From Croceibacterium_B sp035470785 (GTDB taxonomy: Bacteria > Pseudomonadota > Alphaproteobacteria > Sphingomonadales > Sphingomonadaceae), in NCBI GenBank assembly GCA_035470785.1, contig DATIQN010000051.1:1-64000 (forward strand): a stretch of 64,000 nucleotides of DNA, written 5' to 3'. Positions 50,836 to 59,095 of the stretch are shown piece after piece. Numbering within the stretch: position 1 is the stretch's first letter; every line of letters begins with the position of its first letter. The notes beneath the pieces were generated by a model, which saw nothing but the letters and a program-made list of their open reading frames with translations, was not told where the DNA came from and ran no database searches. Made by a program: the position numbers and the translations under genes.

Positions 50836-51176
50836 TCGACGTCTACGGCATCCCCAACTGCGACACGGTCAAGAAGGCGCGCGCCTGGCTCGACGCGAAG
50901 GGCGTCGCCTACACCTTCCACGACTACAAGAAGAAAGGCGCGGACCCGGCGAAGTTGCGCGCGTGGATCGCGGCGAAAGGCTGGGAGACGGTGCTCAACC
51001 GCCGCGGCACGACCTTTCGGAAGCTCGACGAGGCGCACAGGGCCGGGATCGACGAAGAAAAGGCCGTATCGCTGATGCAGGCGCATCCGTCGCTTATCAA
51101 GCGGCCGGTAGTCGCGTATGATGACGGCCTGCTGGTCGGCTTCGACGAGCGGGAATGGCAACGCTGCCTGGGCTAG
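50832..51176 (+). CDS. ArsC/Spx-like reductase (YffB type)
   Basis: Thioredoxin-fold protein of 114 residues with a single N-terminal active cysteine (Cys10 in GIPNCDTVKKA), followed by ARAWLDAKGVAYTFHDYKK and LIKRPVVAYDDGLLVGF. The shorter YffB subgroup uses glutathione or a thiol, not arsenate; true ArsC arsenate residues are not evident. The GTG start overlaps the stop of the ABM gene. Confidence 0.88.
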   Translation: MIDVYGIPNCDTVKKARAWLDAKGVAYTFHDYKKKGADPAKLRAWIAAKGWETVLNRRGTTFRKLDEAHRAGIDEEKAVSLMQAHPSLIKRPVVAYDDGLLVGFDEREWQRCLG

Positions 51177-51217
51177 ACTGCACGGGTACCGCTGACGTGG
51201 CTTGAAGGGAGCGGCCG

Positions 51218-52114
51218 ATGGCGCTCACCGACACGGATTACGTGCTGCGCAAGCTCACCTGGATGCGCGAGCAGCGGATCTGGCCGAATGGCTTGCGCTA
51301 CCTGTGGACCGATGCGTTCGGCGTGGTGCTCTATGTCTCGCTCTATCGCCGGTTCGGCGAGCGCCGCTGGCTCGACGAGGCCGAAGCGCTGGTTGCAGAC
51401 GTCGAGTGCGTGCTCGGGCGCGAGCGTGGCGTCCGCATCGGCGAGGCGCCCGATCGCGACGGCCAGTATTTCCATTATCTGGCGATGTGGATGTTCGCGC
51501 TCGCCCGGCTCGGCGACGAACTGCCCGCCTATCGCGAGCGCGGCGTCGCTCTGGTGCGCGAGGTGCACGATGCCTTCGTGCTTCCCGGCCGTGGAGTGAT
51601 CTGGAAGATGGCCGAGGACCTCAGCGCGCCCTATCCCGGATACGGCCTTGGCGCGATGGACGCGTTCGACGGCTATGTTTCCTATCGCCTGCTCGACGAA
51701 GCCGCGTTGGCGCGCGAGATCGGCGAGATGCGCGCGATCATGGACATGCAGTACACCGGGCTCGATGTCGACCAGGACCTCGGCCTGGGCATGATGCTGT
51801 GGCTGGCGCACTTCTTCCCGAACGAGCACTGGGCCCGGGTGCAAACCCGCCGCTCGCTCTCCGCGCTTGACCAGCTATGGACCGATCCGCCCGGCTTCTT
51901 CGCCCGCGCCAGCTACGCTCCCCAGGTGCGGATCGCCTTCGCCAACTACGGCGCCTCGCTCGGGCTGCAGGCGGCGGATGCGCATCCTGAGCGGGTCGAG
52001 CGGCTCAACGCCTACTTCGACACCTACCGCTCCGGCGACGAGTACGATCGGGAGGCGATTACGCACGTGATGGCCTGTACTTCGCACTTCCCCGGCGTTT
52101 TTCTCCGAGGCTGA
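51218..52114 (+). CDS. Helix-rich soluble protein of unknown function
   Basis: The product has 298 residues and no signal peptide. Regularly spaced aromatic/acidic helices (WLDEAEALVADVECVLGR, YFHYLAMWMFALARLGD, AMDAFDGYVSYRLLDE, LGLGMMLWLAHFFP) suggest an alpha/alpha toroid like those of six-hairpin glycosidases or glycosyltransferase-linked proteins. I see no catalytic signature to pin it down. It follows the yffB-like gene by 41 bases and may share its transcript. Confidence 0.7.
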   Translation: MALTDTDYVLRKLTWMREQRIWPNGLRYLWTDAFGVVLYVSLYRRFGERRWLDEAEALVADVECVLGRERGVRIGEAPDRDGQYFHYLAMWMFALARLGDELPAYRERGVALVREVHDAFVLPGRGVIWKMAEDLSAPYPGYGLGAMDAFDGYVSYRLLDEAALAREIGEMRAIMDMQYTGLDVDQDLGLGMMLWLAHFFPNEHWARVQTRRSLSALDQLWTDPPGFFARASYAPQVRIAFANYGASLGLQAADAHPERVERLNAYFDTYRSGDEYDREAITHVMACTSHFPGVFLRG

Positions 52115-52131
52115 ACAATACTGACGGGAGC

Positions 52132-52374
52132 CTACCGGCCCTGGCTGACCGGCGCGTCCACACCGATCACTATCACCGTGAACAGCAGCAGACGGTCGAC
52201 GTTGGTCACCTCGACGCGGAATTCCTCGCCGGTCCAGGCCAATTGCGGCTTGTCCCTGAGCATGTCGGCGGCCAGCTCTACTGAGAGAAACCGGGCGGCG
52301 GGCAGGTCGGCCAGCTCATGACCCTGGTTGTCTGGATCGTAAACCGCTCCGGCGAGGTTGAAGAAATACCGCAT
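52132..52374 (-). CDS. DUF6894-like small protein
   Basis: The product has 80 residues. The start RYFFNLAGAVYDPDNQGHEL and the following ARFLSVELAADML are as in DUF6894 proteins, common in Rhizobiales and Sphingomonadales. GGAGGGGAAG lies right before the ATG at 52374 and overlaps a second ATG four codons upstream, which lacks its own binding site. The function is unknown. Confidence 0.75.
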   Translation of the reverse strand: MRYFFNLAGAVYDPDNQGHELADLPAARFLSVELAADMLRDKPQLAWTGEEFRVEVTNVDRLLLFTVIVIGVDAPVSQGR

Positions 52375-52516
52375 CTTCCCCTCCATTGTCGCAAGAGCGC
52401 GTGGGTCTCTTAGCCGCTGATATCCGATGGCGTGGTCAGCGGTGCTCTACCAATACTCGGAAAACCCAGATGTTCCCCGGCCCGGGCCTGAAACTATCGA
52501 TACGGTAAGCGTCAGC

Positions 52517-52864
52517 CTAGGCCCGGTATTGTCCGATCAACTCGGCTTCCTCGCGCAGGCGGGCGGCGTCGCCGCCGCGGCCGTTGCGTTCGTAGTCCTC
52601 CGCCGCCACGAGCCGCGAATGCGCCTCGGCAGCGAGAATGGCCGCCAGCGCGGGTGCGTCCAACTCGCGGCGGGCGACCTCGCCGATAGGATCGCCGGTC
52701 GCGCGCAGCCTCAGGCGCTCCGCGAAACCTTCGAGGGGCACGGCTTCGGCATTGTCGATGGCCGCGATCAGCGTGCGGATCACGCCGACGTTGTCTGATC
52801 GGCGCTCGCGCATCGCTGCCTTGAGATCGGCGCGGAGACGCTCCTTGAGTTCGCTTGCGCTCAC
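52517..52864 (-). CDS. GatB/YqeY family protein
   Basis: The product has 115 residues, helical, resembling the YqeY domain that shares structure with the C-terminal tRNA-binding part of GatB. Typical parts are LKERLRADLKAAMRER and VIRTLIAAIDNAEAV. The start is GTG at 52864 in overlap with the ubiG stop. YqeY is often predicted to act in tRNA-dependent amidation; here its neighbour is a quinone-biosynthesis gene. Confidence 0.88.
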   Translation of the reverse strand: MSASELKERLRADLKAAMRERRSDNVGVIRTLIAAIDNAEAVPLEGFAERLRLRATGDPIGEVARRELDAPALAAILAAEAHSRLVAAEDYERNGRGGDAARLREEAELIGQYRA

Positions 52865-53598
52865 GCCGCGGCCACGGCGACGAGATAGTTCAGCGACAAG
52901 TCGTCGGACAAGCGCAGGCCCTTCGCCGGAGAAAAGGCCATGCCGCGCGGGTGGCCCATTTGCAGCCCCGCGGTGTCGAGGAGGTCGCGCAGCTCGTCTG
53001 GCGTGACAAAATCGTTCCAATCGTGCGTGCCCCTGGGGATCGCGCCGACCGCTTCGGCGAGGCCGACCATCAACACTCGCGAGCGGGCGGTGCGGTTGGG
53101 TGTCGACAGTACCAGCAACCCTTCTGGTGCGAGGTGTTTGGCCAACTCGGCCAGGAAGGCGGGCTTGTCGGCAACGTGCTCGAGCACTTCCATTGCGGTG
53201 ACGAGGTCGAACCGGCCGAGACCGAGCGCGCCCAGTTCGCCGGCGCGGTAATCGATCGCCAGGCCCGATCCGGCTGAGTGGGTGCGGGCGACGACCACGT
53301 TCTCCTCGGCCGCGTCGACGCCGGTGACTTCGGCGCCGAGGCGCGCGAGCGGTTCCGCCAGCAGCCCGGCGCCACAGCCGACGTCGAGCGCGCGCTTGCC
53401 GGTTAGCGGCTTCACGCCGTCAGGATCGCCGCCCCAGTGCGCGTCGATTGCATCGCGCAGGAAGGCGAGCCGGACCGGGTTCATCCGGTGAAGCATCGCC
53501 GAGGGGCCCTTGGGGTCCCACCAGTCGTGCGCCAGGCGGCCGAAATGCTCGGCTTCACCGGGCCGGATGGTTGCCGCTGTTACAGTTGCATCGGGCAT
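52861..53598 (-). CDS. ubiG: Ubiquinone biosynthesis 3-O-methyltransferase UbiG
   Basis: SAM-dependent O-methyltransferase of the ubiquinone pathway, 245 residues. It contains the UbiG-typical HFGRLAHDWWDPKGPSAMLH start, the SAM motif LDVGCGAGLLAEPLARLG and the VLEHV segment. It works on both O-methylation steps at the inner membrane surface. It is divergent from lysC across 52 bases. Confidence 0.94.
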   Translation of the reverse strand: MPDATVTAATIRPGEAEHFGRLAHDWWDPKGPSAMLHRMNPVRLAFLRDAIDAHWGGDPDGVKPLTGKRALDVGCGAGLLAEPLARLGAEVTGVDAAEENVVVARTHSAGSGLAIDYRAGELGALGLGRFDLVTAMEVLEHVADKPAFLAELAKHLAPEGLLVLSTPNRTARSRVLMVGLAEAVGAIPRGTHDWNDFVTPDELRDLLDTAGLQMGHPRGMAFSPAKGLRLSDDLSLNYLVAVAAA

Positions 53599-53650
53599 GG
53601 CTGCCCCCTAACAGCGCGCGGAGTTTACCGCCAGCAGGAGCAGTTTGCGC

Positions 53651-54919
53651 GTGGTTCGGATCGTGATGAAATTCGGTGGCACCTCGATGGCCGGGACCGA
53701 GCGCATCCGCCGCGTCGCGCAGATCGTGCGCAAGCAGCAGGCCGCCGGGCACGAGGTCGCGGTGGTCGTCAGCGCGATGGCCGGCGAAACCGACCGGCTG
53801 GTCAACTTTTGCCGCGAAGCCAATCCACTCTACGATCCGGCCGAGTACGACGTGGTCGTCGCCTCGGGCGAACAAGTCACCGCCGGCCTGCTCGCGCTCA
53901 CCCTGCAGGCGATGGGCTGCAAGGCGCGCAGCTGGCTCGGTTGGCAGATCCCGGTCCACACCGAGGGTGCCCACGCCAAGGCGCGGGTGGCCGATATCGA
54001 TTGCGCCGCGATGATCGCCGCCATGCAGGCGGGCGAGATCGCCGTCGTCCCTGGCTTCCAGGGCATCGCCGACGACGGCCGCATCACCACGCTCGGCCGC
54101 GGCGGCTCGGACACTTCGGCGGTGGCGATCGCCGCCGCGGTCAAAGCCGACCGCTGCGACATCTATACCGACGTCGATGGGGTCTACACCACCGACCCGC
54201 GGATCGTCGCGCGCGCGCGAAAGCTCAAGTACGTGACCTATGAGGAAATGCTCGAGCTGGCCTCGGTCGGCGCGAAGGTGCTGCAGACCCGCTCGGTCAG
54301 CCTGGCGATGAAGGAAGGCGTCCGCGTCCAGGTGCTGTCGAGCTTCATCGACGACGACGCCCCGCCGGCGGACGACCTGCCCGGCACGATGATCGTCTCG
54401 GACGAGGAAATGGAGAATTCGGAGATGGAACGCCAGCTGGTCACCGGGATCGCCCACGACAAGAACGAGGCGCGGATCGTGCTTACCCGCGTGCCCGACA
54501 GGCCCGGCGCGGTGGCGAATATCTTCTCGCCGCTGGCGGCGGCCTCGATCAACGTCGACATGATCATCCAGAACGTAGGCCGCGAGAAGGGCGAGACGGA
54601 CGTGACCTTCACCGTGCCGCAGGCCGACCTCGCCCGCGCGCAGGCGCTGCTCGAGGACAAGCGCGAGGAAATCGGCTTCAACCGCATCATCACCGACAGC
54701 AAGGTCGCCAAGATCAGCGTCGTCGGCGTCGGCATGAAGAGCCACGCTGGCGTCGCCGCGACGATGTTCAAGGCGCTCGCCGATCGTGGGATCAACATCC
54801 AGGCGATCAGCACCAGCGAGATTAAGGTCAGCGTGCTGATCGACGAAGACGAGACTGAGCTCGCCGTGCGCGTGCTGCACACCGCCTACGGCCTCGACGC
54901 CGAGGACGAAGCGGCCTGA
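53651..54919 (+). CDS. lysC: Aspartate kinase
   Basis: Phosphorylates aspartate, the first step to lysine, threonine and methionine. The product has 422 residues from GTG 53651. The kinase domain has RIVMKFGGTSMAG at the start and GRGGSDTSAVAIAA near 156. Two ACT domains at the C-terminus (about 270-420) would bind lysine or threonine for feedback control. AGGAG lies 10 bases before GTG 53651; a TTG at 53645 adds two residues. It is a single-function enzyme without a fused homoserine dehydrogenase. Confidence 0.95.
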   Translation: MVRIVMKFGGTSMAGTERIRRVAQIVRKQQAAGHEVAVVVSAMAGETDRLVNFCREANPLYDPAEYDVVVASGEQVTAGLLALTLQAMGCKARSWLGWQIPVHTEGAHAKARVADIDCAAMIAAMQAGEIAVVPGFQGIADDGRITTLGRGGSDTSAVAIAAAVKADRCDIYTDVDGVYTTDPRIVARARKLKYVTYEEMLELASVGAKVLQTRSVSLAMKEGVRVQVLSSFIDDDAPPADDLPGTMIVSDEEMENSEMERQLVTGIAHDKNEARIVLTRVPDRPGAVANIFSPLAAASINVDMIIQNVGREKGETDVTFTVPQADLARAQALLEDKREEIGFNRIITDSKVAKISVVGVGMKSHAGVAATMFKALADRGINIQAISTSEIKVSVLIDEDETELAVRVLHTAYGLDAEDEAA

Positions 54920-54922
54920 CGC

Positions 54923-56491
54923 CTAGGCGCCCGGGAACCTGGGCCAGAAGGTAACGTCGGCGCTGTCGCCGGCTTTGAGCGGGAAGGCGTCACGGCCGAA
55001 GCGCACGTAGCCCACGGGCTCGCCGGTCAGGTCGGTGTCGTAGCTCTGCTGCACGGTAGCGGCATCGTAGCCCATCCATTCGAGCAGGGTCGGGAACACC
55101 TGGCTCGCCGAACGGCCGCCTTTCGGCGCAGCGGCCAGGCGCCCTCGCTGCGTGTCGCCCACGAACGCCAGCAGCGGTATCTGGAATTCGGCTGGCACGG
55201 CTTCCGGGCTGCAATGCGGCAGCTTGCCTGGCGTCAGGTTCTGGCCGTGGTCGGAGTGGTAGACGATGGCTACGTCGGCGCGGTCGACGCCCGCCAGCAA
55301 GCGGTCGAAAAAGCGCCCCTTCGAATAACCGAGTGCGGCGCGGTACTGCACGATCTCGGGGCTGTCTGCCTGGATCATCCCGGCCGGGAAGTGGTCCTTG
55401 TACTGAAAATGCACTCCGCGCAGCACGACGTAAGTGAACGTGCGGTCGGGGCTGCGCAGTTGCCGGTTGAGCCGGTCGGCGATCTCGACGTCGGTGTCGA
55501 TGCCGTTTTTGGCGCTGACCACCTCGTCGATCAGCGCGCGCTCTGGCGGCAGCAGGAAGTTCTGCGGCGCGCCGGTGGTCTGGCCGTCGATCATCATCGT
55601 GCGGTAGCCGGCCTTCTTCGCGTAGCCCCAGATCGACGGCGAGCGGCGCAAGTCGGTGTGCGGCCCGGCGTGGCGCACGTCGACGCCTGAGCGCAGCGCC
55701 AGGTTCGAAGGCGCGCTGCAGTTCGCCATCGAGGCGGCCATGCCGAAATCGACCGGGCTGAAGGTGCCCAGCTTGGGCGCGATGATCTGCTCGAATTCGA
55801 CGTAGGCGACGCTTTCGTCGACCAGCCAGAGGATATGGCGCGGTGTCCTGGCGATTTGCGGAACGAGGTCGACCGCCGCGCGCGGCGGCGGCGACGGAGC
55901 TTCGGCGAGCTCGTATCCCAGCGAATAGACATTGCGCTCGGCGGCATTGGCCGGGATGCCGAGCGGCACGGCGATGAGGCTCGGCGTGAACAGCACGGCG
56001 AGGCCGAGGACGGTGCCGACGTGCGGCGAGGGTACATGCACCCCGCGGCGCACCAGCACGCGCGCGGCGACGAACAGCGCGATCGCCGCCGCGGCCTGCA
56101 GCCCGGCGAAAAGCAGCGGCGCGGCGAACTGGCCGGCGACGTTGCCTGCCTGGCGATTCTCGGCGGACATCCACGAAAGCGTGCCGATGTCGATCGGCGC
56201 GTGCGTCGTCTGGCCGTATCCCAGGTTGACCAGGATCGAGGCAAACGCCAGCAGCATGGCCACCGCGCACAGCTTGCGCCCGAGCAGGACGATCGCCACG
56301 AGCAGCGCCGCCGCCTGAATCGCCAGCAGCGCAATGTTCTCGGTCGCGCTGGCGCTGTCATGCGCCGCCCAGCGATAGAGCACACCGTTGACCAGCTGGA
56401 AGCGGTTGGCCACGGCAAAGCCACACGCGAAAAGCGCCGCGCCGGCGAGCGCGAGCCAGACAGAGCGGCTGTTGGCGGCAGGCTGTTGCAC
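54923..56491 (-). CDS. Membrane-anchored sulfatase/alkaline-phosphatase-fold transferase
   Basis: The product has 522 residues: about five N-terminal membrane helices (1-190), then a periplasmic alkaline-phosphatase-type domain. Metal ligands are suggested by ILWLVDESVAYVE and HSDHGQN. The nucleophile region NCSAPSNLALRSG aligns with the sulfatase C/S-x-P-S-R box, with Ser at the nucleophile position and Asn in place of Arg. The layout resembles EptA-type lipid A phosphoethanolamine transferases and lipoteichoic-acid synthases, but the active-site box is more sulfatase-like. The substrate cannot be assigned. It ends three bases from lysC, convergent. Confidence 0.8.
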   Translation of the reverse strand: MQQPAANSRSVWLALAGAALFACGFAVANRFQLVNGVLYRWAAHDSASATENIALLAIQAAALLVAIVLLGRKLCAVAMLLAFASILVNLGYGQTTHAPIDIGTLSWMSAENRQAGNVAGQFAAPLLFAGLQAAAAIALFVAARVLVRRGVHVPSPHVGTVLGLAVLFTPSLIAVPLGIPANAAERNVYSLGYELAEAPSPPPRAAVDLVPQIARTPRHILWLVDESVAYVEFEQIIAPKLGTFSPVDFGMAASMANCSAPSNLALRSGVDVRHAGPHTDLRRSPSIWGYAKKAGYRTMMIDGQTTGAPQNFLLPPERALIDEVVSAKNGIDTDVEIADRLNRQLRSPDRTFTYVVLRGVHFQYKDHFPAGMIQADSPEIVQYRAALGYSKGRFFDRLLAGVDRADVAIVYHSDHGQNLTPGKLPHCSPEAVPAEFQIPLLAFVGDTQRGRLAAAPKGGRSASQVFPTLLEWMGYDAATVQQSYDTDLTGEPVGYVRFGRDAFPLKAGDSADVTFWPRFPGA

Positions 56492-56532
56492 GCGCGACGC
56501 TTACACCGCGAGGCTTGAAAAGCCCTTAAACC

Positions 56533-57045
56533 TTAGTCCTGCCAGCCGTCCGGAATGCCGTTGGCGCCCACCACCTGGCGTTTGCTGATTAGCCAGCGGC
56601 CCTTGAGCTTGACCAGCTGGTCGAACTCGCGGCCCTGCGTCAGGATCGCCGGCGCATCGCCTTGCTTCTTGGTGATCGTCTCGGTGAACACCAGCCGCGC
56701 GGTGGCGGCGTTGCCGTGCATCGTCACCAGCATGTTGCTGATCAGGATGTTGAGCGCGAAGGAACTGCGCTGCGGCACGTCCTTGGGCACGGCGGCATAC
56801 ATGTCCTCGATCGCCTTGACCCCCTTGTAGGTGGTCTTGCCTAGCACGAATTCGGCATCCGGCGCGTAGTATTCGCCGAAGCTTTCCGCCTTGGAGTTGC
56901 CAAAGTTCCAGTAGTAGCGCGTCAGCAGGTCCTCGACCTGCGCCCGGTCCGCCAGCGCCTGCGCGGTCAGCGGCGGTTGCTTGGCTGAAAGCTGCGTGAC
57001 CGGCGCCAACGCCAGCGCGATTGCCAACCAACTCTTCATCTTCAT
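56533..57045 (-). CDS. Exported nuclear transport factor 2/SnoaL-like protein
   Basis: The product has 170 residues from ATG 57045, which has GGGAGGG eight bases upstream. A signal peptide (about 1-24) is followed by an NTF2/SnoaL-like cone fold (LADRAQVEDLLTRYYWNFG, YKGVKAIEDMYAAV, GRWLISKRQVVG). Members bind or convert small hydrophobic ligands. It is divergent from the hydroquinone dioxygenase genes, so a link to that pathway is possible but unproven. Confidence 0.78.
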   Translation of the reverse strand: MKMKSWLAIALALAPVTQLSAKQPPLTAQALADRAQVEDLLTRYYWNFGNSKAESFGEYYAPDAEFVLGKTTYKGVKAIEDMYAAVPKDVPQRSSFALNILISNMLVTMHGNAATARLVFTETITKKQGDAPAILTQGREFDQLVKLKGRWLISKRQVVGANGIPDGWQD

Positions 57046-57173
57046 GCTACCCTCCCGATTGCACCTTTGCCGCCAGACTAGGGCCATCCGCCCGCGCCGC
57101 AAGGCGGGATTGGCGATTGCCCTCGCCGCGTGGGGTGTTAGTCTCGGTCCCACGGTAAGGGAGAAACCGCCCC

Positions 57174-57674
57174 ATGGCTTACAAGACGCACGTCGGCTCA
57201 CTTGATTCTTACAAAAAGGGGCTAATCGAGCTCGATGATGATTTGCGCAAATACGCCTTCTCGAACGTGTTCGAGGTCGCCGGCAAGGCCAAGCCGTTCG
57301 AGCGAGTCGCCGTGGTGCAGAACCTCGAATACGTTGCCGAGGTCGTCCGGGTCGAAGGCGATTCGCCGTGGTACGCGGCGCCGCATGACGAGTTCGCCAT
57401 CGTCATGGACGGCGAGGTGACCTTCAATTTCGTCAAGCTGGCCGACGATCAGGTGCCTTCGCATGAGGGCGGCGCGGCGCAGCTGGGCGGCGAGCCCAAC
57501 GGGCCGCGAATGGGTCGGGTGGTCGCCCGCCGCGGGCACCAGGTGCTGCTGCCGAAGGGCTCGGCCTATCAATTGTGCGGGAGCAGGCCCGCCGTCGCGC
57601 TGATTCAGACCGCCGATGGCCCCGTCACCGTCAAGCGCTGGAACGAAATCTGCACTTTGGGAGAAGCCCAATGA
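57174..57674 (+). CDS. hqdA: Hydroquinone 1,2-dioxygenase, small (alpha) subunit
   Basis: The product has 166 residues and resembles the small subunit (HqdA/PnpC/HapC) of the heterotetrameric hydroquinone 1,2-dioxygenase. It is a cupin-like fold: HDEFAIVMDGEVTFNF and GHQVLLPKGSAYQL. It follows AAGGGAG by eight bases, and its stop overlaps the large-subunit ATG (ATGA), as expected for two subunits of one enzyme. The call rests mainly on its pairing with the large subunit. Confidence 0.8.
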   Translation: MAYKTHVGSLDSYKKGLIELDDDLRKYAFSNVFEVAGKAKPFERVAVVQNLEYVAEVVRVEGDSPWYAAPHDEFAIVMDGEVTFNFVKLADDQVPSHEGGAAQLGGEPNGPRMGRVVARRGHQVLLPKGSAYQLCGSRPAVALIQTADGPVTVKRWNEICTLGEAQ

Positions 57675-58660
57675 CCGTCCTCGACGCCAAGATCGAAAAG
57701 ACCGGCACGGATCCCGAAACCGGCTACTCCAGCTTCAAGCTCGGCAGCTTCGAGTTCCGCCGCGACGAGTATTTCGCCCACGTCACCTGGCCCAAGGGCA
57801 GCCACATCATGGAGATCGACCGTTTCCTGCGGGCGATGGTGCGCGATATCGGCTGGGGCTTCTTCTACGGCTGGATCTTCTTCGACGACGTGTTCGGCAC
57901 CACCAACCACTACGGCACCGTCGACATCTTCGCCGGCAGTTACGACCGGGGATGCAAGGAAGCGGGCATCGACCTGCTCGAGACGTTCAGCGCGGAAGCG
58001 GTCTCGGAGGCGTTCACGACGATCAGCCAGGACTGGATCAGCGAAGGCTACGATCCGCTCAACGCCCCGCTCGAGACCGGCACGCCGATCGGCCCCAAGG
58101 GCAAGGAGCGGACCGATCCGCTGCTGCGCGCCTTCATCGCCGCCGACCGGATGCTCGGCCTCGAAGGCGACAAGCCAGTGCGCCGCGAGGAAGACGGCTT
58201 CCCGATCAACCGCGCCTTTGCCGACCTCGACTACGACAAGCCGGATATAGAGTGCGCGCCGGGCTTCGAAGGCCAGCTCCACGCGATCAACCTGTTCGAC
58301 CACATCGCCCGCTCGAACGTGACCTGGAACCCGTCCATAAGCGCGGTCACCGGCGGCAACATCTGCTGCGTCACCAGCGAGGAGCACATGCTGCCGGTGA
58401 TCCACGGCAACGACCGCAACGAGTGGTTTATCCAACTTTCCGACGAGATCCACTGGAACATCGCCGACAAGAACACCGGCGCCCCGCGCGGCCGCGTGGT
58501 CATGCGCGCCGGCGACGTCTGCGCGATGCCCGCCGACATCCGCCACCAGGGCTTCGCCCCCAAGCGGGCGATGCTGATGGTAATGGAGAACGGCACGCCG
58601 GGGCTGGAGAAGCGCTACGCCAGCGGGGAGTTGCCGCCGTATCCGGTGGATTTTGGGTGA
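57671..58660 (+). CDS. hqdB: Hydroquinone 1,2-dioxygenase, large (beta) subunit
   Basis: Ring-cleaving non-haem Fe(II) dioxygenase subunit (HqdB/PnpD/HapD type), 329 residues. It opens hydroquinone to 4-hydroxymuconic semialdehyde. The iron-binding pattern known for PnpCD-type enzymes, His-x-Asn-x3-Glu then His 47 residues after the first His, is present as His245, Asn247, Glu251 and His292. The linked small-subunit gene and an aldehyde dehydrogenase nearby form the expected pathway. Substrates could be hydroquinone from 4-nitrophenol, 4-hydroxyacetophenone or alkylphenol breakdown. Confidence 0.85.
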   Translation: MTVLDAKIEKTGTDPETGYSSFKLGSFEFRRDEYFAHVTWPKGSHIMEIDRFLRAMVRDIGWGFFYGWIFFDDVFGTTNHYGTVDIFAGSYDRGCKEAGIDLLETFSAEAVSEAFTTISQDWISEGYDPLNAPLETGTPIGPKGKERTDPLLRAFIAADRMLGLEGDKPVRREEDGFPINRAFADLDYDKPDIECAPGFEGQLHAINLFDHIARSNVTWNPSISAVTGGNICCVTSEEHMLPVIHGNDRNEWFIQLSDEIHWNIADKNTGAPRGRVVMRAGDVCAMPADIRHQGFAPKRAMLMVMENGTPGLEKRYASGELPPYPVDFG

Positions 58661-58705
58661 CGCAAAGAATTCCATAACTCGGCGTCAGTTTGCGAGGGGG
58701 AACTG

Positions 58706-59056
58706 ATGAGAAGGCGCGGGCTAATTCGACTTTGGATTGTCGTGACCGCGATCTTTGTGCCGGTGGCGGCGTTTCTGATGGTGAACGACCTTATCAACAC
58801 GTGGGAGCGGTTGGATAAAGTCTCCATCGAGCTGTGCGTGAATGAGGAAGGTCGGGCTAATTTCAACGTTGATAAATGCATCCATGACGCTGGCGCGTAT
58901 CAAACGGCCTTCCAGCACGAGCATACGACAGCAGGAGCCTATTGGGCAGAAGCTTGGGGCATCGCCTTGGTTCTCGACTTAGTCCTGACAACTCTGCTGA
59001 TCGGAACATTCTTCGTGGTCCGATGGGTCATTCGTGGCTTTAGAGTGGAAGCATAG
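58706..59056 (+). CDS. Small membrane protein of unknown function, lower GC
   Basis: The product has 116 residues with two membrane segments (about 8-28 and 84-108) and a hydrophilic loop with two cysteines. GAGGGGG lies five bases before the ATG. Three 60-base lines inside the gene are 57, 55 and 50% GC, clearly below the roughly two-thirds GC around it, so it may have been acquired. I do not recognise a family. It interrupts the hqdB-aldehyde dehydrogenase arrangement. Confidence 0.7.
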   Translation: MRRRGLIRLWIVVTAIFVPVAAFLMVNDLINTWERLDKVSIELCVNEEGRANFNVDKCIHDAGAYQTAFQHEHTTAGAYWAEAWGIALVLDLVLTTLLIGTFFVVRWVIRGFRVEA

Positions 59057-59095
59057 CCGGCCACGTCCCCGGATCGATTTTCAAGAGGAATGCTG

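Noticed and set aside
52390..52480. A minus-strand GGAAC-N16-TATT before the DUF6894-like gene.
   Set aside because: The -10 box matches only two of four positions.
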